DNA of 64,000 bases from Harmothoe impar (Eukaryota; Annelida; Polychaeta; Phyllodocida; Polynoidae). Below, piece by piece: positions 49,101 to 60,300 of this stretch. The notes beneath the pieces were generated by a model. The model ran no database searches and had not been told where the DNA came from. It saw nothing but the letters and a program-made list of their open reading frames with translations. A program made the position numbers and the translations under genes. Where the stretch lies: the NCBI GenBank assembly GCA_947462335.1, contig OX381713.1, positions 22,746,381-22,810,380 of the forward strand, written 5' to 3'. Within the stretch, counting starts at the first letter, position 1. Each line of letters begins with the position of its first letter.

Positions 49101-49700
49101 TCTAGATAATTATAGTCTAAAGTCCTTAAAGCTAAAAGTGTAATTTATATGTCACTGCAATTATGTATGCAAACTGTAGACATTGTATATATAGTAGTCA
49201 TAAAGCGCTCCATTCAATCCTTCCTTTACTGATCGCGCATTAATGCGAAAAAGAATTTGAGCACTCTATATTTCCTCACTAAATCAGTTTACACATTAAA
49301 TTTCTCGGACCCCACCTGTTGATATACAGGGATCCTGAATCATTTGCCTCTGACTCGATATACCTTGATATGGTGGCTTTCCCAACTTGAGGGAAAATCA
49401 AACTTAATTTTGTCCAGATTTAATGAATATCTTGGGAAAAGTAATTTCTTAAAATTGAGACAGACAATATTATGATTTTTTTTGTAAAAACCTACTTTGG
49501 TGCAATTTTGTTTTCATTATGATCAAAACGGTGGTGTCGACATTTGTTGCTCATTTTGATGTATTATTGCCAACACAATAGGTTTCCATAGCAACAGATA
49601 CAAAAAAAGCTGATCGGCTCCATAAAGGGCACTGTTCACTGGGCTCTAAGTGGACCTTGTTTCGGAGTGGACAGATACCATAAATAGACAGTAGAAGTCA
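46140..49700. other. Upstream flank of the GPCR gene; no supported gene
   Basis: Open frames of 60-94 codons on both strands. The plus frame at 48327-48578 has protein-like composition (NFGNFTLALGQYPDREPSNE) but no splice support and no recognisable family. Around 48890 the phrase CTACGTTTCGGCTATATT followed by AGCCTTCCTCAAG resembles ends of some dispersed retroelements. The GPCR promoter probably lies somewhere here. Confidence 0.35.
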
Positions 49701-49717
49701 TGTTGTTGCTGTTGTTG

Positions 49718-49840
49718 TTACTGCACAGCTTTTATTTTCCGTATGGAGGCCCTAAGCCTCAGCTGTTCTCCCATAACCAGTTCTAGATGGGTGATGTCGC
49801 GATCCCTCAGTTCCCGCAAGTCGGTTAACGTCAGGATCAT
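49718..49840 (-). CDS. Candidate exon: second half of a SAM domain
   Basis: After an AG (GGACTAAG) the minus strand is open for 40 codons to TAA, reading MILTLTDLREL, then DRDITHLELVMGEQLRLRA and SIRKIKAVQ. The spacing LTxxDLxxL-xxI-xxL-xxxGxxLxLxxxIxxIK is that of helices 3-5 of a SAM domain, a protein-interaction fold. The preceding residues AWT, before the AG, also fit the family. The exon at 54204-54301 on the same strand resembles helices 1-2, so the two may be spliced together across 4.4 kb. The donor for that splice is not settled (the best phase-0 choice is a poor ATA|gtacaa), and the join would be about six residues short. Confidence 0.45.
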   Translation of the reverse strand: MILTLTDLRELRDRDITHLELVMGEQLRLRASIRKIKAVQ

Positions 49841-49875
49841 CTTAGTCCAGGCAATATGTGAAATAGGTGTGAATT

Positions 49876-50350
49876 TTTTCATAAAAGCATGAAACTTCTC
49901 ACGCTTGTACTCCATATCCATGCGATGAATTTCAGAGGTGGGGCCACTGAGAAAACCCGTTATTACGGCTGTGGCGGCCATTTTAAGTCGGCCATTACCA
50001 AAAAATCTGTTTTCTTCGATCAAGCAGCAACTAAATACAGTACTGCAACAAAAAAGGTGTCTAGACCTATGTTTTCAGGGTCACAGAACATGGTTATGCA
50101 ATGAGAAATGGTATAGTATGGCTAGTTTGACTATGGCGGCCATTTTGATTCCGCCATTACCAAAAATTGTGTGGTCTTTGATAACTTCGCAACCAAATGG
50201 AGTATTGAAGCAAGTAAGGTGTCTATACCCACATTTCCAGGGTCAAGGAATAATGTGATGAGAATGTCTATTATGCATAGTTTCACCAGGAAGCTGTTTT
50301 ACCTCAAATGACAATAATTTGTGGACCCCACAAATGCTATATGGACTATG
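49876..50350. repeat. Left arm of a 4.3-kb inverted repeat
   Basis: Begins GTGAATTTTTTCATAAAAGC and is the inverted counterpart of 53697-54187, with about 90% identity by eye over some 480 bases. It contains two modules of the form GGCGGCCATTTT..GCCATTACCAAAAA..GTGTCTA..CAGGGTCA. Confidence 0.85.
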
Positions 50351-53300
50351 GCAAATGCTTTATGGGTGTGGCAGATGCTTTATATGATGGGTGGGTACCC
50401 TGTGATTAAGCATATGCGGCACCCATAAAGCATTTGAGGGAGTCCATATATCATTTGCAGGCCTCAAAAAATTGTTTTCATTTGAGGTGAAACAGCCTCC
50501 TGAAAAAAGAATTCTGGTTACCCATTGACAAGAAAAATATGTTTTCGGCAGTGAATATGTATATTAAGGTGTCAAAATCAATATTATCATGGTCATATGA
50601 CAATACCATGCTATCAGTTGTATGGTATCAGACTATAAGGCCTATTAGCCATTCATATCTGTCAGAATACAAATTCTATTATGTAATAGTTTCATAATAA
50701 TACCGGACATGCTTGTGTGGAAGTAGATAGTCATGATCATGAAGCTGATGTAAATCAACACACATAATATAATTATGCTCCATTATGTGAGGATGCTAAA
50801 TACAGTACATTACATCAAGCAAAATATATGCTAGTTTAGACTCAGTTCAGGAAATTATATGCTGATGATATCCCCCACAGTGTCATAAAGCTGGTTTTAT
50901 CACAGGTTTTCCACATCAGTGTGCTCATTTTAGCATTTTATACACTCACAGCATGGCATTTTATCTCATGATTCGTTGCATTAGCCAGCGTCATCCATGA
51001 TGGTTCACTGTCTCTACATTGGCTGATCCAGGGGGAGCCAACAGGTCTTGTCCCCCCCCCTCTGCTAAGATAAAGAAAGGATGAGGGGGAAAAGGAAGAA
51101 TAGAGAAGAAAAGAGGGAAAGAAAGAGAGAAAGGGGAACAATATCATAACATATAGTAGCCCTTTTCAGTATAGTATAGATAGATTTTTGACTATTGGCT
51201 AAGTGCTCCTGGTGGGGGAGGGCTGAGAGCCCCATCCCATCAACATTTGAGTATTAGATAATGAATTATGATGCATGATATTATGACTGGAAGGGTAGCG
51301 ATTGGCCCCCTCCCTCTGTCTTAAACAGTTTCATGCTGCCCAATCCAGATTGATGTGGTGGGAACAGGGGATGGGTGAGGGGAGAAGTATGGGGACAGGT
51401 TCAAGATAGTTCTTGGAGAAGCTACATATATGGTGAGAGCAAGGTGAGAAGTATGGTGAGAGGTTGCTATCCTTCCACAATCTCATAGGGGACACTTAAT
51501 ATTGCCCACTTATGTATATGCAATGAGCACCCAGAATGAGGTGTGTGTCCTCCCGGAATCCCCACAGTGCTAAGGCATAGGTGGTATATGTAGGGCACCA
51601 TCTAATAAGCCTTTTAGATACTACTAGCAGATTTTAACACAGAATACCACCCAATATGACACTGTGGCAGATATTTTTACCTTGATGTCCCTTTGGTCGA
51701 ATTGCTTGTTCAATGAATTTTGGAGATAAGCCTGGTTGCCTATTGCTATGGGATTTCCTAATACACAGACCTAGCTATAACTTAAGGAAACATGAAGGCA
51801 ATTAGAATATACTTAACCAACCCCCTATTGGGTGTTAATTGATGTTACAGTCTGGTAATAGTGTATAGAACCTTTGATAACAGAGATCCCCACAAAAAGG
51901 ATTTGTATAGAGAAACAGTGGTCAGCCAGTGGCGGGAAATGAATAACCTTGGTCTGGTAGCCAAGCATTGCCCATGCATACTCTTTGAGAGTCTATATTC
52001 TCAAGACCTGCTTCCATGTATCAACCTAGGCACTTACACTCAAGTCCCAAGGGCATACATAGATTCACACAAAAATGTCCATGTCCCTATGCCAAACACT
52101 CTCTCCTCCTTTGTCCTACCCTGTCCTTGTGTCCTATCCTATCCCCTCGCAAGTCCACTGAATTTGCATGTTACCTACATTTACCATATTCCCTTCATAT
52201 CCACATCCCCTTACCTCCATGTAATTCCCCTTCTCTCTCTTTTATTCTCACACCACCTTCCCTCCCTTATCCCTTCTGCTCCGATGTGCCCATAGTCTCC
52301 TGCAGTAGTCACTATCCTCATCAGGTCACCCTTATCCTCCTCCAGCATCCCCTGCTCTCTTCCAGCCTCCCCTATCTCACCTCTGGCATCCTCTAGCATC
52401 CTTAAACATCTACCACTAGTCCAGGATTTTTGAAATCACATTGCAGGTCTAACAACATTCCTCTGAGGTATCCAAACTGTCCTGTTCTATCTCGTGTTCA
52501 ATATCTCCCTGATTACGGATGCATCTCTGCTCCTCAATGCCCTCCTCCTTCTTTACTTGCAGTGTGTGCCCCTTTCTGGGAGGGAGGGTCCCCCCGAGAG
52601 GCAAGCAGGGTTATTGACTGGGAAGAGGTACTTTGAGGGGGAGGGTGGGATATTGGCAGGAAGTACCTTGAGATGAAGGGTGGGACATTGATAGTGAGAG
52701 GGTATCTTGGCAGGAGGGGTTGCATAATGAGAGGATGGTTGTTAGTGATTACCATTGTCCCAATAGCTTTTACATTTCTAACATGGTGACCCTTGAGGAG
52801 GGGTTATCCTGAAGGAGGCATTAGACCTTAGGAAGTTATGGTGTGATGGCCGGGACTAGAATTGACAATCCTGAAGATGGGGTCAGAGATGGTAGAGGAG
52901 ATCCAGGAGGAGTTATGGTGTAGAGCTACAGGGAGAATGGAGGGATCCCTTTAATGGCATACCAAATATTGCTGCCTTATGACATACACATTACCAGCAT
53001 AATATCACTCTGTATACCATAGTTATCCACTTCAGGCACTCAAATCAGTGCCTACACTGGATAACCAGGATGCGTTAGTGCTCAGTAGATAACCGCACTG
53101 CTATGACACACAGTGAGTTTACATGGTAAACACGAGTTTACAGGGCAGAATAAATCAGATTTTTTTCTCAAATGTTAAAACTGTGGTATAAATAGAATAA
53201 AACATGAATAATTGAACACTCAGGCTGGATATCCACGGCTAATGCACTCGGCTGCACCTCATGCGTTAGCCCTGGATAACCAACCCTCGTGCTTGCTTGT

Positions 53301-53390
53301 TTATGCATTATTCCTTTAATAACCATGGTAATATGGGGTTTGCTACCGTACCTTCTTTATTGCAGTGCTATCATTGGTTAGGAACCAATT
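50351..53390. other. Interior between inverted-repeat arms
   Basis: No transposase found. It contains a local palindrome at 50320-50500 (AATGCTTTATGGGTG and its complement around 50400), a second A/G-rich stretch (51060-51130) and a CT-rich stretch (52080-52420). The 144-codon plus frame at 51861-52295 runs into that CT-rich tract. An 83-base GC-rich segment (52560-52720) has tandem GGGAGGGTGGGA-like units. No gene is supported. Confidence 0.4.
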
Positions 53391-53399
53391 GAGAAAATG

Positions 53400-54110
53400 T
53401 GATTCTTAGTAGGCCTCTAATGGACACGCAAAAATGATGGCACAATGTTGTTCTATGACCAGGGAAATATGGGTATAAATACCTTGTTTGTTGCAATGCT
53501 GTGAGTCTTTGTGATGTAATTCAAGAATTTATGTTTTGGGGTAATGGCCGAAGAAAATGGCCACCATTGTCAAAACTAGGCATAAATTACCTTTTCTACT
53601 AACATAATAATATTCTCTGCCTCTGAAAACATGGGTATAGATACTTTATTTATGGCAGTACCACATCTAGTTTTGAAGTAGTTGAGAAAAATGTCTTTTG
53701 CCATAGTCCATATAGCATTTGTTGCGTCCACAAATTATTGTCATTTGAGGTGAAACAGCTTCCTGGTGAAACTATGCATAATAAACATTTTCTGATGGCA
53801 TCACATTATTCCTTGACCCTGGAAATGTGGGTATAGACACCTTACTTGCTTCAATACTCCATTTGGTTGCGAAGTTATCAAAGACCACACAATTTTTGGT
53901 AATGGCAGAACCAAAATGGCCACCATAGTCAAACTAGCCATACTACATCATTTCTCATTGCATAATCATATTCTGTGACCCTGAAAACATAGGTCTAGAC
54001 ACCTTTTTTGTTGCAGTACTGTATTTAGTTGCTGCTTGATCGGAGAAAACTGATTTTTTGGTAATGGCCGACTTAAAATGGCCGCTATAGGCAAAATAAC
54101 GATATTTTCG
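53400..54110. repeat. Tandem array of about 150-bp modules with AATGGCCGCCAT motifs
   Basis: Four to five diverged modules, each with GACC(C/A)(T/G)G(G/A)AAA, GGGTATAGATACC-like, TTTGTTGCA, TTGGTAATGGC and AAAATGGCC(G/A)CCAT. Clear starts lie near 53455, 53610, 53815 and 53975. The right part forms the inverted-repeat arm. Confidence 0.6.
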
Positions 54111-54187
54111 GGTGGCCCCACCTCTGATTTTTTTGGTGTGGATATGGACTTGAGACATGCCAAGTCTCTTGCTTTTATGAAAAAATT
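53697..54187. repeat. Right arm of the 4.3-kb inverted repeat
   Basis: Inverted partner of 49876-50350. Its outer end (GAAAAAATTCAC, 54176-54187) falls only 17 bases from the stop codon of the receptor's last exon, so the repeat occupies the immediate 3' flank or downstream intron of that gene. Confidence 0.85.
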
Positions 54188-54203
54188 CACACTGCCTTGA
54201 AAA

Positions 54204-54301
54204 TCATGCACATATTGCTTGTACTATCTCGTCCCTCAACCTCTTCCGGGTCACCTCAGACACATTGTTAGCCTCCAGCCACATCTCCATCTCTGAAACC
54301 T
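54204..54301 (-). CDS. Ig receptor: last exon, SAM-like N-terminal half
   Basis: Acceptor TTGTCTTTCCCAG. Phase-1 entry gives EVSEMEMWLEANNVSEVTRK and then RLRDEIVQAICA, ending in TGA. WLEANNVSE and the following basic helix match the first two helices of SAM domains, but the domain is cut short by the stop. Either the protein ends in a half-domain or another isoform splices to 49718-49840. The nearest AATAAA in this orientation is at about 53650, inside repeat sequence. Confidence 0.7.
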
Positions 54302-57300
54302 CTGGGAAAGACAAGGACAAGGAGATTTAAATTATATGAAAAATAAAGAGTAAAACGCTGTGGTACACAAAAGTGTTAGATGTGAACTAGGTTTTACATT
54401 TAACCTGAAACGCTATACCTTTTTTGTTGAACTGCAGTTTCTCGTAGTCATCAGTCTCAGAGCAGTTGGTAACAAAGGTGCTGATCTCATCTGAAACACA
54501 AAGGTGTGAAAAATTTTCAGTAAATTAGTGCGAACCTTTTCCAGAATAGAACAGTGTCAAAGTGTGTGAGGCCGTTGACACCATCATCAATGTTGAAATG
54601 ACGCTTATTAATATGTTTGGCACTAAATTGGATTTGATGAGTAATCATCTCGTTAAACTCGAAGGTTAATTATTTCACTCTTTGTACTCTGCTAAGGGTC
54701 ATTTTCCATTAGCCGATTTGGGGGTGAGCGGCAGGCAATCGGCAGACAATCGGCAGACAATCGGTAGACAATCGGTAGACAATCGGTAGACAATCGGCAG
54801 GTAGATCCACGACAATTATACTCTGTATAGTATAACTGTTGTGGCTCTACATGCAGATCGTCTGCCGATTGTCTGCCGATTGCCTGCCGATTGTCTGCAG
54901 ATCACCTCCAAATCGTCTAATGGAAGATGGCCCTTAGCTTCATGAAAATGCATGCTGGGAGCCAACTATCAGTTCTAAAATATTGTCATGAACCTCTGTC
55001 TGTAGAAATTGTTCAACAACATGGTGTTTTTTTTAGAAACGTACATATATATTTTCCTGCAAACATTAAACAGGGACTGACACTAAGGTAACAATGTTGA
55101 AATCATCTTGTAGTTTTCTACTCTAAGGGCAATTTTCCATTAGTCGATTTGGAGGATATCGGAAGGCAATTGGCAGACAATCGGCAGGTATAGCTGTCGG
55201 TGAGTCAATCGGTGGATGTGGTATGAAATAAACACTGTGCAGGCGTATAGCGGAAAATGGGCCTTAAGCTGGGACTCCACTACCCGATTTTTTGGTTAAT
55301 TCTCACGAGCCGATCATACAGGTCTATATAGTTTGCTCAAGCATAAGCAAAGGCCTACAGAAATCTGTGTGGCCGATTAAGTAATTCATTCCATGTATAA
55401 ATTGTGCATAAATCGGCCTGCAGATCAGGCTATTAAAAATCAAACAGGTTTGATATGAGATCGGGGACCAGAATCAGCCTCAGATACAAATTCGGGACCA
55501 AAATCGGGGCATAGATCATGTTTACATAGCCTTGGCAATTCTATTTTCCACTTGAACATGGAGTATTTATAAACAAAGACATGTTTGTAAACATAACCCT
55601 ATGGCAGAGTCTGGAGAACCTCCCTGTCTAAGGTATACAGATAACTGATTATTTGGTTTGAGCCCGATTTGTGAGAATAGCACCGATTTGAGGACAAAAT
55701 CGGTTAGTGGAGCCTCACCTATAGTCCAAAACTGGCAGACGAATCTGCATGATCGGTGGGTGTAGTGGGTATACCGACGAATAGCACCCCCAAATCGGCT
55801 AATGGAAAATTGACCTTAAGGTCAAATCCCACAACGCGAGAGAGGCTTGAAAAACGTAGTTTATTATGAAATCCTGATCACTCAGCCGATTCTGAGGCCT
55901 ACATTGGCTAAGACAGGCCCAAATTGGTGAGAAAGTGTTGCCTTTCTCTTGTGATTTAGGAAATCGCAAGGATCAATAGAGTTAGATATTTTCCCCCAGA
56001 AGATCTAGAAAATGTTGCTTATTAGAATATGGCAATGATTTGGTTTATATAGGGGGGACACTCCAAATATCTTTAGGCTAGTTCAGAGGGAATAGTCAAG
56101 ACAAACCATACTGTGAAGTAACTCCCCTCAAACAGATCCTTTAACCAGTCCTGCACGCAACACTTGCCTGCCTATTATTGACCACTGTGGGATTTGGAGA
56201 GGCATAAGATCATGGGACAAGTGTTGCGATTTACAATATTGGCAACAGTTGCCCCTTGTTATTATGTCAATAATCAACACTTTCTGGCCCATTTTTCGCG
56301 TTGTGGGATTTGACCTTTATAGGGGCGAATTTTCCCAATGCAACATTTAGGGTGAGTGCATTCCATACCTATTGTAGGAGCCGTCGTGTCGGGGTCAGCA
56401 GGATTTGTATCCTCTTGGTCCTTCATGTGTCCTTCATCGATACTACCTGAGAGGGAGTAAGAGAATTTCTATTCAAGGCTCACCTACTTACAATATCAAT
56501 TACAATATCAATAGCGGTAACATAGGTCTGTCAGATCTCTATAATAGTCGGAACTGGTTATCTTGTCTTCAATGATCCGGCACCCTCGTGGTTCGGCTGC
56601 TTTCAGCAGGGGCAGTTCTGTATATAAGCATATTTGTCTATAAACATATAAATATATGCTTCAATAACAGGGCATACCATACATTGGGATGTATACAATG
56701 GTGTGGATGTAATGATGTAGGTATAATATACTAACCTGTCTTGGTATGAGAGAATTCATCTGTGTCCTCATCTTCCACCGGGGCAGTCTCCTGTGTACTG
56801 TCTTCAAATCACGAACATGGGAAAAGGACAAAATGCAAGAAACTGGTCTTTTAACTTATCATTTTCATTGAATACAGCATTTTTTGCTGAAATACAATTG
56901 TAAATGGGTGTTCTACAGGACTGCACTGTTATAAGCTATACCGTACCTCTCATTGGTATGTAGCCGTCCTCATCCTCAGACGGCGACTCTGACCCTGTAG
57001 GGATTAAAGTATAGGACTTAACATTAGGATTTCAAGTGATATTACTCATGTACTGGCTGCATACGACAAGCAGGTATTATGACTTTAATTCCCATGTGAT
57101 GTACCAATTGTGTGCCGACTGACCACAATGACGCCACCTTATTCTCTTATTACCATAGCCGTATGATGCAGCCACAGAGACTTGAATCGAGTTCGTGGTA
57201 TGCATGATATTCTGGGGGGGGGGGGGGGGGGGGAGAACAACCTTTATTCTGCTGGTTCGTACTGATGTATATGAAAATTACCAAAATGTCGAAAATGGTA

Positions 57301-60300
57301 GCGTGGATAAGCAATGTTTATTATATTAGAACTAAAATGATAAAGAGGATTTAACTAGCTTTTAAATATGCAGATGCCGTTACATTTCAGTGGATGGGCA
57401 TTAAAGTGGCATAATCACCGAGCATATCCCACTCAGCATTTTAGAAATATTCTAGCCTACTATTTGGTTAAGTGCGAGTGGTGAGAATGCCCCTTTAACT
57501 AACCTTACCTGTGAAGTCATTGATAGCAGCCGGTTTGTGGCTGCCCTTGCTTCCCGAGTTGATGCCATGAGCCTTCGTTCTGTTATCTTCATGTAGATTC
57601 ATATTAGGAATAAGGAAAGAACAAAATAGTAAGTAGTTGTTCCAAAAGGATGATTACAGGTACATTAATTTATAGCAATTAAAGTCTATGTACATTATCC
57701 TACATCATAGAGACAAACCGACAAACGAAGTTACCCCATAGATTTGCAAGCTGGCCACAAGCATTGTAGCTCTAACATAATTATGTGAGTTTTGGTGTTC
57801 CAAACTGTCATGAATTGATGTATATGGCATATACTACGCCATACCATGCATGTTATGAGCGATCCTATTCTAATTTGTAAGATCCTTAATCAAACTAAGT
57901 TTGACACTGCGATTTTCAGAAGATAAAGGATTGAACAATATGTACAATAACCAGCTGCAGGGTGATATTTGTGTCAGATCGTAGGGCGGCATCATATGCC
58001 AAACCACCCCCTCCCCCATCGACCCCTCACCCCCACAGCCCACCACCACCTCAGGCAAAACATAACTATACGCCAAATTGGGCTCTACACATTGCCCAAA
58101 ATTCCTAGACCTATACATCTGAAATATTCGGGTTATTTATAAAACAAAAAGAGAAAAGTAATCGTACCCGTCATAGGTAGGTAGCCGTCGTCATTCTCGG
58201 AGTTGGTTTCTGATTTGGTCTCTGAACTCTGAACATCTAAGGTATCTGCAATAATAATAATTATGTGTATAATTATTATATTTTCATGATAATTATAATC
58301 GCCTACATGCAATAAACGCACTACGCGATTAGAACATATTCAATTATTGTATTGACGTTTTAGTAGTTCTGACGACTTCATATCAGTTTGCATGCCTCAG
58401 CATTTGTGAAAATATGCACTTTTCTAAAGATTAAACTGGAATGCAGTAGTTTTGAGTTTGACCAGTGCATGAATAACTATTGATTTGCTGTCTTTTCTGA
58501 TATTTTACCGTATATTTACCTCGGACTGAGACAGGAGGGGGGATCGATATCTCATCTAGCTGTATCTCTCTTTCATGAAGATAGTTGTAGTCTGAGCTTC
58601 CAGTATCTGAAACTGTAACAGATTTATCACAAGAGAGACCACTTGCTATGATAATAAGTGTGTGGTTGTTTCCGTCTTTCTAATTTAGTTCATATATGAG
58701 TAAGTTTTTATTTTGTATGGGTAATGTTGGCTAAATACTTTACCTTTAGATTCATAGGCTCTACTTTGTATTCATGAAGTCATAGATGATTAATTATAGT
58801 ATGCTCAATGGCGGCCATTTCGAATAATTAATGAGATTCTCTATAAGATGTGTCTTTATTGTCACGAATATCCCGGTGAAATGTAATTTGAAGTGAAATG
58901 TGTGTGGCCGAAGCTTTGGAAGCAATCAGAAGACACAATCACAGATAATTAAGTAATAACTTCCTAGTCTCTGACATAATCTAGGCTGGCCTCAATAAAG
59001 ACGCTGCTTATCATGAGATTACCTTGAGGTTCAACCTTCCTTCTCCGATGGCATCCAAATATACTAACACAAAGTATAGCAACAATAAGTAATGCAGCTG
59101 TGGAAGAAGCCCCTATTGTAGCTGACAGATCTGTAAGGAAGTATACATTCTTTATAAGACAGTTTTACTCGTCTTCTCGCATTATGTTCTACAGATATGG
59201 CTTGAATTTACTCTTTGAATATGAAATTACATTACTTGTTACTAAAAAGGCGAATTCTAGAGAATGTTAGTTTCTAGGAAGGCCGACTTGATATCACTCC
59301 TTCACTGTGCACTGGGTTTCTGGTAACCCATTGCAATTCTCTCTGATATATTGTTTGTATAGTGTGGAAGTGGTTATAATTGCAATTGCTATACTATTGA
59401 TACACAATAGCATCGCCAATACTCTTCGCATTGAGTTCAGTTCAGTTTTTCAAAATTTTTATTTGGCTCAATTTCCGCTACAAGTAACGTCTCTCAAAAG
59501 AGGCCAAAGATGGGTACAACAATATTCAAAGACACAGGTGAAATATAAGTACTGAGCTTCAGCCACTCAGAACACATTAAACACAAACAGATAAAGCAGG
59601 CAGCGAAGATGAGCGTATACAAGTCAGCGCGTGGTTAGAGCAAGAAAATATACTTCAGTATTTTTACTTCGAGAACTCACATTCAAATTACTACCAGTGT
59701 TTCTACATGTTGAGCTGGGAATATCAGAGCTGAAGACGGTCAACACATTTAGAATTACAACACACACATCGGTCAATCTTGTAATGTCTAGACTCTCCAG
59801 TACAATGGTGACTGTTACATGGAACATATAGGTCATATTCAAGCGACATATATATATTGTAATTACCCTACAGACTACATGGAATCACGTAATTCTGTAG
59901 CAAATAATACAAACACGTTGGACACAGACTACATGGAATCACGTAATTCTGTAGCAAATAATACAAACACGTTGGACGCACAGTGTTCAGAACTACCCAT
60001 AGATATCACAATACTATCACAGTGCTAGGGCACATATCACTTACTATTAATTCATCAATCAATTGCTCATTAACTCATCAATTGCTCTGTATTCTACTCA
60101 TGAACCGTGCATGTGTTGGTAGATTTTGAGTTTCAGCAGACAACTTGTTCCACAACAAGCTACCCCTATACAATGGACTTTTTTTATATAGGTTATCCTT
60201 GGGTCTCTGTAATTTGACCTTCCTCTTGTTATTACTTCTAAGAACACGGATGTCAGCTACTAGATTATCAGCTCGTCGTGTATGCTTATACATTAAACTC

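Noticed and set aside
49718..50023. Full 101-codon minus frame as one exon
   Set aside because: Its first half is encoded by the inverted-repeat arm; only the 3' 40 codons look like protein (SAM-like).
51861..52295. 144-codon plus-strand frame
   Set aside because: Most of it lies in a CT-rich low-complexity tract. No motif or splice support.
59819..60028. Plus-strand frame with 18-residue tandem repeat
   Set aside because: Antisense to the retrotransposon 3' region; explained by a 54-bp tandem duplication.
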